Source of the DNA: Sipunculus nudus | Taxonomy: Eukaryota; Annelida; Sipuncula; Golfingiida; Sipunculidae | Reading direction: 5' to 3' | NCBI GenBank assembly: GCA_026874595.1 | Contig: CM049315.1 | Coordinates: 19,177,664-19,241,663 of the forward strand | DNA: 64,000 nt | Shown: piece after piece, positions 46,595-57,800 of the stretch | Layout of the letters: each line of letters starts with the position of its first letter | Position numbering within the stretch: the first letter of the stretch is position 1 | The notes under the pieces: generated by a model | Seen by the model: only the letters and a program-made list of their open reading frames with translations | What the model was told of the DNA's origin: nothing | The model's database searches: none | Translations under genes and position numbers: made by a program

Positions 46595-48232
46595 GTATAT
46601 CCTGTGTAGCACCATGACAGAGCTGGTCACTGTATCCCTACAGTATCACCATAGAGCTGGTCATGATATCTCCTGCACCACCATTGAGCTGGTCACTATA
46701 CCCCTACAGTATCTCCATTCAGCTGGTCAACATATCCTTTGTAGCACTACCACACAGCTGGTCACTATATCTCTCTGTAACACCTCCATAGAATTGGTCA
46801 CTATATCCCCTGTAGCACCACCATAGAGCTGGTCACTTTATCCCCTGTGCACCACCATAGAGCTGGTCATTATATCTTCTGCAGCACCATGACAGAGCTG
46901 GTCACTATATCCCATTGAGGTACCACAATACATCTGGTCACTATATCACCTTCAGCGCCATCATGGAGGTAGGCACTACATCGCTTGTAGCACTATCTCA
47001 GAGCTGGTCACTATGTCCCCTGAAGCACCACCATAGAGCTGGTCACTATGTTTAATGCAAATGTAATCATAGATTTATTATATCCCCTGTAGCACCATCA
47101 TACAGCTGGCCACAGTAATACTGGCAGCATCGCCATACAGGTGTTGACTGCTGGTCACTATGTCCCCTGCAGCAACATCATGGAGCTGGACTATATCCAC
47201 TGATACATCACAATAGAGCTGGTCAATTTATTGTCTGCAGCACCACCACAGAGCTGGTAACCACATCCCCTGCAAATGTAATCATATATTTGATTATTAT
47301 ATGTCTTGGGACACCAACATTGAGCTGGTCATTATATCCCCTGTAGCACCACAAAAGAGCTGGTCAACATATCCCCTGTAGCACCACCATAGAGCTGGTC
47401 ACCATATTCCCTGTAGTACCACCATAGAGCTGGTCATTATATATCCTGCAGCACCACAATAGAACTTGTCACTATATTCCCTGCGCACTCCCATAGAGCT
47501 GGTGACTATATCTCTTGTAGCACCACCATAGAGCTGGTCATTATGTCCTTTGCAGCACCAATATAGAGCTGGTGACTATATTCCCTGTAGCACCACCATA
47601 GAGCTGGCCATTATATCTCCTGCAGAACCATTGAGCTGGACATTATACCCCTGCAGTATCTCCATCCAGCTCGACACTATACCCCTGCAGTATCACCATA
47701 GAGCTGGTCATTATATTCTGTGCAGCACCACCATTCAGCTGGACACTATACCCCTTCAGTATCAAAACAGAGCTTGTTATTATATCATCTGCAGTACATC
47801 GACAATCGTAAACACTACATCCCCTGCAGTACCATCATGGTCTGGTCACCATATCCCCTGCAAATATAATCATAGACTTGATAATTACATCCCTAGCAGC
47901 ACCACCATAGAGCTGTTCACTATATACCTATGCACCAAGAGAGAGCTGGTCACCATATCGCGTGCAAATGTAATCATAGTTTAATAATATCCCCTGAAGC
48001 ACCACCATAGAGCTGGTCACCATATTCCCTGTAGTACCACCATAAACCTGGTCACTATATCCCTTGCAGCATCACAATAGAACTGGTCACCATATCCCCT
48101 GCAAATGTAATCATAGTTTTATTATATCCCTTGCAGCAAAACCATACAGCTGGTCTGCATATCCCCTGTAGCACCACCATAGAGCTGGTCACTATATCCC
48201 CTGTAGCACCACCATAGAGCTGGTCACTAGGG

Positions 48233-48340
48233 GAGAGTTGCTGCGATTGGACCATCTCCTCAATTGGACCGCTGCTGTGCTGTGACAAATATTGTGTTGA
48301 CAGCACCACCTGGTGAATAGTTCGGCTATTTGCCTCCAAT
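48233..48340. other. boundary of the minisatellite, possible 5' UTR
   Basis: Abrupt change to unique sequence with ATTGGACCATCTCC and AATTGGACCGCTGC, leading to the possible exon at 48341. Confidence 0.3.
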
Positions 48341-48398
48341 ATGGCCTCATGTCAGGACAAGCAAAGAACAAACACGCTTTTTGGATATGCCAGCAAAA
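48341..48398 (+). CDS. possible short first coding exon
   Basis: ATG followed by 19 codons (MASCQDKQRTNTLFGYASK) and a strong donor, AAAA before GTAAGTATT. The TLFGY segment resembles short N termini of zinc-finger and transposase-derived proteins that read TLxxFxxK, but this is too short to assign. No downstream exon was found within the window, so a chance ATG plus donor is quite possible. Confidence 0.25.
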
Positions 48399-49846
48399 GT
48401 AAGTATTATACAATCTTGATCTAACTTCACTCTGAAACCTAAGAAGATTCTTGGAAGACCCAAACTGTATCTCTTGCTTATACACATGTGGGACACACTG
48501 AAACCCGGGCCCAACTGGAGAAACCTGGGCCCAAATAAACACATGAAAAAAGACCCTTACGTAATAGAAACGATCTTGAAACTGAGTTAATAAGAAAGAC
48601 TAGGTCTATCCCTTCCCAAACAAATAAACATTTTGGTAATAATTTGTGATTTTAGTGCTGAATTATTACTTTTAATAAGTGTCAAATTACCTCAATTTGG
48701 GGCCGTCAGAAAACCCGGGCCCAAAAAAAACGTCCATATCATACGTGTTCTGTGCGAATATTTCATATTTTCCTATTGATTTTAATAAAATGGACAGTAC
48801 ATTAACCATAGTTTCAAAAAATGAGACTAAAATTCGGTAAATTACGACGATTCTTAATTATAACATATATGATCAGAGAGACGGACAATTTTCCCCTAAT
48901 ACGTCTCCCAGGCCCAAATCAAAATGCATTTACACTCGATAACAAATAATTTTGTTTACATATTACGACTGGTTACGTTAGATTAGACTATCCTCTGTCC
49001 GTACACAAGATTTAGAACGTAAAATATTTCGAACCACCAGCGTTTATTACGGTACTTTGGATGGTCGAATGAAAGACTAATTTAACTCTTCGGGTACCTT
49101 TACCGGGCCTAAATCGTCACAAATCTTAAACGCTACAAAGCTTGTATTTTCAAACTTTGATGTATTAATGATAAAGAAAATATGCTCCTGTAACTGATTC
49201 ACTTTATTTTTTGTTTGTTTATTCCATGAAATTCTCTAAGTTTCAAAATGGTATAACGAGAGAATGTGTCAAATGGACCCTTTTTACTCTTGGAGTGGAG
49301 TAAATGTAATTTTTAGCGGACAATATTGTAACCATTAAAAGAATTGAACAATGATGATAAATTATGTGAAAAAAAATATAAATTTAATGAGATTTAAGTA
49401 TGACTTAATTTTTTAGCGGCTTACTTTTTTGCACTCTGAGGACTGGTCCAGTTATTGAACCAACCATATAAACGATACACGCCAATAACTAATTCACGAT
49501 CATAAGACCTTAATGAAATCTGAACTTAGAGAGAAAAATTCTCAAGCGCTTGAGTATTAAACACTGGTTGCAAATATTTGTTTTATTAACCTATTTTATA
49601 CCATACTAAACCAAGCCACAACATATGTAAAATTGAATAAATTTTAATAAACATGGATTATATTTTATTAAATAATTAGAAAATAATGAATAAATACGTG
49701 TGTTAATACTGAGGAAACCACGCGGTCGAGTACACTGTTAGGTTGCCGAGAACAGCCATGCGTGAAACCAGATTGGGTGATGGGTTTCCTGGAAGCCCCC
49801 TATACCTCCCCGCCCAATGTACACAGACATCAAAGCACTTGATAAT
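48399..49846. other. spacer with repeated CCCGGGCCCAA motifs
   Basis: AACCCGGGCCCAA or close variants occur at about 48503, 48525 and 48713, with weaker ones at 48910 and 49105. AT-rich otherwise. No gene recognised. Confidence 0.4.
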
Positions 49847-50043
49847 AATTAAGTGAAACCAGTACAATACAAATATTCCCTGTAGAATGCCGTACTCTTG
49901 ATCAGCATTTTTAGATGAAAGCGCTGCAATGAGAGACCAATTTAAAACTTTGTTATGAAAAAAAGCGTAGTTACTATGTTTCTGAAGCAGAAGCATTACC
50001 AAGACTATAATCTCTTAGGAATTATTAGTTTTTTTTTTATCAG

Positions 50044-50077
<34 letters not shown>

Positions 50078-50098
50078 AACGGCGTATATATATATGTA

Positions 50099-50140
<42 letters not shown>

Positions 50141-50389
50141 CATGTTATGCTAATAAAATCTAGATTGGAATCGGGGTTGTATATATAAATTTCTTCTTTT
50201 GTATGGCTTAATTTGTGGACAATTAACATGTGTCATTAAGCATGCATGAGTGCAGCGAGCATTATTGTTTGATTAAGCGAGTAATCAAATGAGAGTGTTA
50301 ACGCATATAGGGTTGTGCGCAGGGCAATTAATTAAGTGAAACCAGTACAGTGCAGGTATTCCCTGCTAAACGCTGTACTGCTCATCGGG
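49847..50389. repeat. pair of ~59-bp direct repeats flanking TA microsatellites
   Basis: AATTAAGTGAAACCAGTACA starts similar ~59-bp segments at 49847-49905 and 50330-50389. Between them are (TA)n tracts at 50045-50140. Confidence 0.55.
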
Positions 50390-51519
50390 CTTCTGGATTC
50401 ACTCAGGAAAATGTTATTTCCGCGATAAATCGGTGTTCAGCCAATGAAATTCCAAGAATATCCCACGACAGGCGAGTTAACCCTTTTGCGTTCTTTAATC
50501 CGTATGTAACCACCAGTAATATCTAATTATATGTGAAGCATTTTCTGCTGCGACTAAAGTGTTCACTACTGTGCTATTACTCAAGGATTTTTTGTCTACA
50601 TTTGGTTAACTGATTACAACAGTCATGTCAGTCTTGGTTTGTGGATAGACAACATCATCCAGTAAGATTAGATCGGTCGCTGCGACCTCCGGACGTCCCT
50701 ATCTCGGCGGTTCACGTTTTCGTGTGTTGGAGGCGACGATAGAACCAACCTTCGAAGATGACAATGATTAACAGGCTGTTATTCAGCATTTCACAGGTAG
50801 ACCTTTAAACGCTAAAAGAAGGATTCTTCGTGGAGGAAATGATCATGCTAAACCAATTACGAGTGAGCCAAGGGACAATCCTTTGTCATGGACAGAAGCT
50901 TCGTCGATTTTACGTACATAACCGTGATAACTATTTTATGCTCTGTCACACCAACATGCACACACCCGAACCTGCTCACAGTTACCCCTTAATTAATCAA
51001 AACTTGAATATATCATTCATACCCATCCAGTCACTTGCTCTGTTCTCGGAAGTGCTGAAAGAAGCGCACAAGACATGGAATTGTGGGAAAAACTGGCCGA
51101 GGTTTATTTAAAATGACACTAAAATTTCCATATTCAACACATTCAGCAATTATCCCTTCTTTCCCACTAACGGGAAGGTGGGGTACAACACGCCATATAT
51201 ATCGTATAGGTCATATTAAAAGTAAAAGTAGTAGTAGTAAAAGTAAACAGTTTACACCTCGACAAATATACTGTTTAGAAACAATAAACTTTAAAATTTT
51301 AACATAACAAGTAGAACACAAAGTGCTTGAGTCGGTGGCGAAGGAGGTGGTGGTGGGTTTTTCTTCCAGATATTACGTTGCTGGTTGTCGTTTTTCCTGA
51401 CAGGTGAATTCACTGGTCGTCGTTTCTCCTGGTACTAGTGGTAGATGGTTGCCGAGTCCTGGTTGACGAGTGATCTTGTCCCAGCGCGGGGATGTCTTCT
51501 CAAACAATGACCTGGACTG
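50390..51519. other. spacer, no gene recognised
   Basis: A 93-codon frame at 50830-51111 and a 74-codon frame at 51083-51307 have no recognisable motif. A short AGTAAAAGTAGTAGTAGTA run lies near 51225-51240. Confidence 0.35.
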
Positions 51520-51762
51520 CTATTGGCCGGTACTTACTTCCGGTTTGCAGTGCATTATGGTCGCCCCAAATCTTTCTTAATATAATATTTTATGGAGTTT
51601 TTAGTCCAGTTAGAATACAGATGGAGTTGTATGTAACAAATATTTACTAATCATGACCCTTCTTGTCAAAGTGAGGTCCTCTGTAATCATCATTCAAAAT
51701 CTAGCGACCTTGAGCTTCCCCCCTCTTGTAAGCACTCACTGCTGCAGTGCCGCCATATTGGA
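51520..51762. promoter_or_regulatory. promoter-like motif cluster
   Basis: CTATTGGC (CCAAT box on the minus strand, 51520-51527), ACTTCCGG (ETS-type, 51536-51543) and GCCGCCATATTGG (YY1-like AATATGGCGGC on the minus strand, 51749-51761) occur in a locally GC-richer stretch. These motifs are common near metazoan start sites. No gene is attached on either strand. Confidence 0.25.
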
Positions 51763-52097
51763 TATTTGCCCTCTCCTAGTTAATTCCGCGTCTTCATGAA
51801 CTGGTTATACTGCAGATAAAATTAAACTACTTGTTTCAAATGAATCTGCTTATTTAGCAAGGTCCTCACGCTGCCGGCTATGGGTTTCCATACGTTAGGA
51901 GTACCAGATTTCCCAGAACACAGTGTTACCTTAATTATCGCCCGGCGCCGCCGTACTAATACCGATGTCTGCCCTCCAAGTATTCTATTTGTCGAGACAG
52001 TTTTTAACTCTGATTTTGGTTATCATTACCTTCTTTTCAACCAGGCAGGTCTTGGGCTTTAAATATTTGTGAATCATTTCCTTTTATTGGCGCCCAA
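51763..52097. other. spacer, nothing recognised
   Basis: Flank of the MULE transposon. A 60-codon frame at 51880-52062 is probably chance. Confidence 0.35.
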
Positions 52098-52114
52098 CAC
52101 ACAAAAGCTTACAG

Positions 52115-52225
52115 GACATCTCGTTAACAATCCATTTCGTTTATTAGTCAGAAGACAGTTCGCATCGATTATTTGAGACATTTCGTTAACATTACCATGA
52201 CATTTCGTTAACAGTTAGTTTAACA
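52115..52225 (+). repeat. MULE left terminal repeat with subterminal motif cluster
   Basis: 27-bp TIR followed by further GACATTTCGTTAACA units at about 52177 and 52200. The right end has similar units at 62944-62990. They are candidates for transposase-binding sites. Confidence 0.7.
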
Positions 52226-52984
52226 TGTAAAACAACTTAGACAATCAATATATAAACATTGATCTTGAAGATACTTGGATTTACTCATCTGAACAAGATC
52301 ATGGCGTGTACTAACTACTATTTGTCGCAACGCGACCCTGTCTGATTGTTATTAGACCGTTAGTTATTTCGCCGATCCTCGTGAAAGCCGCAGTGGTGCC
52401 TGTTCCGCTGATCAGTACAACGGGTACCGCTTAGTATGATGAAACATGAGTGGATTCATAAAAGCGCTATACATAGCCAACAAGTTTTGAATGTATATAC
52501 TGATATCACATATCGATATATTGATACAATCTTAGTGTATTATGTATTTTGCATATATATCATATTATCTGGTCTGTCAATGCGAAAATCTAAGAAATAG
52601 TATTTCTTTGAAGTATGGATTTAGCGTGCTGAACTAATTAATGAGTTTGCTCTTAATGTTAAATAGTGGTAAATGGAGCACATTGAAATCAATATTAACA
52701 TTTTACAAGTATATCATATCTTTCTTGTATATTATTTTAATAACAGTTCTTTGAAGATTGGATTAGGCGTGCTTAGCTAATTAATGAGTTTGCTTTTGGT
52801 ACTCAAAGTTATTGTTGATCAGAGTACTAATTAACAGGTGATATGCCTTGTAGTTTATGCAGTGGTCTGTTTATGCAAACATGTCACAAAGTTTATTACT
52901 TCAAAGATAAAACATCCTTTATTCTTCTTTACATAAAGGTCTTTAAAGAGATTCGATCCTAACCAAACATTAGCTCATTATACC
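52226..52984. other. MULE 5' non-coding region
   Basis: No coding signal. A related pair of GCGTGCT...GCTAATTAATGAGTTTGCT segments lies near 52625 and 52765. Confidence 0.4.
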
Positions 52985-52991
52985 TATATAA
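52985..52991 (+). promoter_or_regulatory. TATA box of the MULE transposase gene
   Basis: TATATAAG starts 55 nt before the ATG at 53040, giving a short leader of about 25 nt. Confidence 0.5.
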
Positions 52992-53039
52992 GAGATACAT
53001 GTGAATAATCACTTAGTTCCTTGCATTCATGCAAGCAAC

Positions 53040-54167
53040 ATGGAGTTTCCGCAACATGATTATCCATGCATCGCCTGTACAAGACCTGTGACATCAAGAC
53101 AACATGCTGTAGAATGCGACCAGTGTCATCTGTGGCAACACCGTACCTGTGGCACCGGCATCACACAAGCCCAGTACTTTGCAGCGATACGTGCAAGAGC
53201 GGACATACAATTTGTATGTTTCCCGTGTATGGAGTCCGAGAGGTCACCAGCATCACCAGCCCCGATGTCACCAGCTATGCCTGCTATGTCACCAGCATCA
53301 CCCGCCCCGATGTCACCAGCTATGCCTGCTATGTCACCAGCATCACCAGCCCCGATGTCACCAGCTATGCCTGCTATGTCACCAGCATCACCCGCCCCGA
53401 TGTCACCAGCTATGCCTGCTATGTCACCAGCATCACCCACCCCGATGTTGCCAGCATCATCGCCTGATCTACGCAATGCTACCTACACGATATCTCAGGA
53501 ATCCGACATGGAAGTGGATTCTGACATTGATCTGTCATCCACAATCACCGACTTTTCCCTGACGGATGCCGGGATGCCTCAGCAGCTGGAAGAGTCACAT
53601 CTCGAAGATCCTATACCAACTAACGCCCATGCGACGGATGAGCCGATCACTTTTGTCATTGGCAAGAGTTCACGCGGTGCTGACCAACTCATATCGTCCG
53701 ATGGGTACTCATACGGTGTACTGCGCCAGAACAAGAATGGTAGCATTCGATGGCAGTGTGTTGTGAGGAACAGCACAAGCAAGAGTTCAGCAACAGTGCT
53801 ACAGTCTGGCTTCTCATTTACACGAAATGAGACCGCACACTGCCATCCAGGTGTTCCGTCTGCGGCGACGAAGAATTCCATGAAGCAAGTGGGGATAGCT
53901 GAGGCCATTGATGATCCTTTCAAGTCTGGACTGGAGTTCGCCCAGGAACAGCAACGCCGCAACAAAGTGCCGCAACAGAAGTCAGCAGCGACTATGGCCA
54001 GTTTCTTCAATAGGCATCGTGCCAAGTTAGCGCCAAAGCACCCCAGGACCCTGCGCAACTTCGAGGTGGTCTTGACCACATACCACCAAACCTGGATACC
54101 TGGTCTGTGCAAGTTTGGTCCCGTGTGCACATCGTTTGGACCTCAGAACAGCAGCGTCAGCTACTAA
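53040..54167 (+). pseudogene. MULE transposase N-terminal part: PHD finger, Pro-rich repeats, FLYWCH-like domain
   Basis: ATG at 53040 is chosen (ACATGGA context, just below a TATA box); the frame is open further upstream only through a GTG. Residues ~7-60 form a PHD finger, C4HC3: CIAC, then CDQCHLWQHRTC, then FVCFPC. Next come four near-exact 15-residue units (SPASPAPMSPAMPAM, 53249-53437). Residues ~205-280 resemble a FLYWCH zinc finger (GYSYGVLRQNKNGS, RWQC, AHCH), but the usual second Cys is Ser. The frame ends at 54167 after crossing a frameshift to the catalytic half, so the reading frame is broken near 54090-54165. Confidence 0.8.
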
Positions 54168-54814
54168 GTCAGGCCAAGACTTGGAACATGGATGGTACTT
54201 TCAAGATGGTCAAGGATCCCTTCTACCAGTTGTTCTCAATCCATGCCTTCCTGACCAAGGGAAACCAAACCAAGCAAGAACCACTGGTGTTTGCCCTCAT
54301 GAGTGGCAAGAAAGCACCTGATTACCGCTGCATCTTCAGGATTCTGAAGGACCGGCTGGCGCTGAGGGTGAAACAGGTAGTCTGCGACTTTGAGGCAGCT
54401 ATCTGGGTTGCAGTGAAGAAAGAGCTCGACGTTCCAGTTAAAGGATGCACGTTCCACTGGTCACAGCGGATTTGGAGGAAGGTACGTGCTGCGACAGAGC
54501 CACTGATCAGACTCACCGACTACATGGAGAGGCAGTACATCACCTCGACCCTGTGCCCCCCAAGAACCTGGTCCACTTTCTACCAGTCGGTGAGGACGAA
54601 CAACGACATCGAAGGCTGGCACGGCGCACTCAACAGGAAGGGGAAGAAGGCCAAGCCCTCCATGTACAAGCTTGTGAAACTTCTCGGGAAAGAAGCAGAG
54701 CAGGTTGACGTGGAGCTGCAGCTTGTATGTGAGGGGACCCTCTCACGGTATCAACGGACCACCTACAGAGCTGTCCAGGGGAAGCTGTTTGAAAGCTGGG
54801 AGAACTACTTTTGA
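54107..54814 (+). pseudogene. MULE transposase catalytic domain
   Basis: Continues the upstream frame after a shift; the first residues overlap it. It contains WNMDGTFKMVKDPFYQLFSI, with the first catalytic Asp in the DGTF motif. VVCDFEAAIW has the second Asp, CTFHWSQRIWRKV is the conserved C-x2-H segment, and TNNDIEGWHGALN is a candidate for the catalytic Glu. This layout is that of Mutator-like transposases, which cut and paste DNA. It ends with TGA at 54812-54814, 45 nt before a nested hairpin-end element. Apart from the frameshift the enzyme appears complete. Confidence 0.85.
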
Positions 54815-54859
54815 AAGACAACTCACACCGCTGCGACTCTGCTCAGCCAAGGAACTAAA

Positions 54860-57800
54860 CAAGGGACCTATGGGTCACGGCGCTCAGCTGATTATGATTG
54901 AACTATAAATGTATCACCATTGTGATACTATATTTAGTCGACAAACCTTATGAATATCATGGACCTATTATAAAGGAATATAATGTAATATGCGAGTAAA
55001 TCATGTATGAAATTACCTGACTGATGGATTAATATGGAGTAAATATAGTGGTTTATTTTTTATTTATTTGGGAGCTGTTGAAAATAGCAATATATTTGAG
55101 CAAATATGAATGCAATGAAAGTACACTAAGCAGTGGTAGAATGATGATAAGGCTATTTGTTGAAGGATCTATAGTGTATAGAAGTCCGCAAGATTTCAAT
55201 TTGACATATATAATGTTATTATTAACTATGCTGAAGAGTGGATTTATGAATTGTGACTGTATGACATGATATCTCTTAGGTTTTGATAAGGTACATTATA
55301 TTGATGCCCACCACATCTACATATTACATATTTATTGACATAATTTCTGCCACGTACATAGGCAACAAACAGTTATACAATATATAAAAATATGAATATA
55401 TCTGATTCAACTTGTTCTCATTTACTGAGGCTGACATTGGGATGGGGTTCGGAGAAGGAAACAGTGTGGGCAGCAAGGAGGGTTGGATGTAGAGAGAAAA
55501 GGAGATAGAGAGAGAGGGAGGGAGCATTCAACAGTACTTAAACACCTGGAAGGTTAAAATCTAAAATATTATGAAATGTAGATAAAGTCTGAGAGAAAGA
55601 GGTAATCTAGGCTATGGTTGGTTGATATGATTGAAGAAATTGTTGCAAATAATATTTTAAGATCTGACCTTGCGCTTTCATTGGATACCTTTTTGACAGG
55701 CTGTTGACAGTTCAACATTTTACACATTTGTCTAATGAGATCCAATTTTTTTAATTTAAACTTTAATTAAACTGTTTTTTCTATTTTATGATATGTATAC
55801 AGTTGCTATAAAATCCCCACTCCACAGGCGGAAGGACTTGATGGAGGGGGGGGGGGGGGGGTTACGATGGGAGTTACAACGCCTCTGTCTCTCTGTATAT
55901 ATTTTCTTCAAATTATTAAATTTTATGCTATAGCAATAGCACTATTGTTGACAGTGCGAAGGAGCAAGGACTTAGTGGGGTGGGGGAAGGGGATGGTGGG
56001 AGTTACAATACCCTTGCATATACGTACAGGATATGAAATTTAATTAATCAGAGCTTACAGGAAAAAAAAGTTTATTCATAATTATTAAATATTTAAAACA
56101 GGCAAGAAAGCTAGAGAAACAAAGCAAATAATTTTAATTCCCATTCTTCTGAGCCAGGAAATTATGAACAATTTTTACATAAATTCCCTTTATTATAACA
56201 TCATTTTTTTCCAGGTTTGAAAATGTAACTATACATTTAGAGTATAACATATATATGTGAATATTTCAGTTGATTCACATTTCTTAATTGCATCAACATA
56301 TATATCTAATAAATTAGGTTTATAGTACCTGTCAACATAATGGGGTGGAAGGAGGAAGGGAGGCATAGGGGTGAGAGAGAGAGAAAGAGAGAGAGAGAAA
56401 GAGAGCTAGAAAGAGAGAAAGGGAAAGAGAGAGGAGAAAGGTTCTCTGGTAATTACTGCCTGACCCAGCCTGACCCAGACACTCACAGAAGCAGTAGGCA
56501 AGGAGTGAAGGTGTTATGTAACAGCCTGGAACACTGTTAACCAATGACTTGATGTAAACATTCAAGACATGGTGCTATAAATATGGGTCACTGTGCTCAG
56601 TTGAAGTTGGCCTTGAAGGTAAAAATCTAAAATAATAATGGAGATCAAGTCTAAGATGAAAAGGTAATATATGCCATGGCTGGTTGACATGATTGGTTTG
56701 TATTGATGAGTGAGAAATTGTTGCAAATAATATTCTGTGACCAAACCATGCATTCTCTAATGTCAAAATTGAAGCATGTGAGCAGTTTGTGAACATAAGA
56801 TGTATATTATTACCATGATCATTGGCTGGCTTTTTGATAGTTTGTTGACAGTTCAGTAGTTTACACATTTGCTCAATTGGATCTATTTTACATAATATAT
56901 ATTATTAAATATATGTATTTTTATTTTATAAAATGTATACAGTTGAAATATAACTGATGTCTCCAGTCCCCAGATGCAAGAACCTGGTGGTGGTGGTTGG
57001 GGGGGGGGGGGGGGCTGGAAAGATTGGAGTTACAACATCTCTGTATTAACATAGTGTATATACATATAGGATTTCCACTTAATTCAACAATACTTACAGG
57101 ATTAAATAGTCCATTCACAATTACATAATATTTAAAAAAGGACAGACAGACTGTTAGACAAACAAAGCTGATAATAAATTTTAATATTTTAAAGTTTTTC
57201 ATCTGCAATATTACACATCTGAATACATAAGTTGCTTTCAAATTTCAGACTTTAATGGCTTAAATCCATACACATACAGCATATGAAAGTTATTTCAACA
57301 GTGCTTAAAGGAAAAATTTCATAATTAGTATATATATTTAATGATAATTGAGAGATGATGGACAGACAAGAGCTGATCACTTTATGTTCCATTCTCCTGG
57401 GGCAAGAATATGTTTCAATATTAGATCTTAATTTTTTCTAATCCAATTATCTTTCAAATTGAAAAAATTGTACACATTTGCAATAATAACTAATGTCCCA
57501 GTGCACAGGTGACGGTGAGGTGCTAAGGATCAATGACAGGCGGGGGGGGGGGGGGGGGGGGGAAGAGATGGGATTAACAACACTTTTGCATAAACATTCA
57601 GGGCAAACAAAGCCTGATCTCCAATTCTGCTGAGGCTCGAAAATAATGAACACATGTTTGTATTAGATCCTCATTTTTTTATTTTAAGTTTAATTTGTAT
57701 ACATTTCCAATATAACATATATTTCTGAATATAAACGTTGATTCATAATTCTAAATTGCATCATCATAAATCTCAATCTTGTCATGTAACACCACATCAT

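Larger units (their letters stand above)
39098..48232. repeat. 35-bp minisatellite array, about 9.1 kb
   Basis: Hundreds of diverged copies of a 35-bp unit. Its core reads CACCACCATAGAGCTGGTCA, followed by CTATATCCCCTGTAG. The period is exact where copies adjoin (CTGTA at 48166 and 48201). A second, AT-rich unit type with CTGCAAATGTAATCATA and TTATTATATCCC is interspersed. The long open frames are repeat translations: 35 is not a multiple of 3, so all three frames appear in turn, and no frame has a conserved start or end. I do not regard them as genes. Confidence 0.9.

Noticed and set aside
53066-53562. Overlapping frames across the PHD gene repeats
   Set aside because: Shadows of the 45-bp coding repeat; the frame with the PHD finger and FLYWCH-like domain explains the region.
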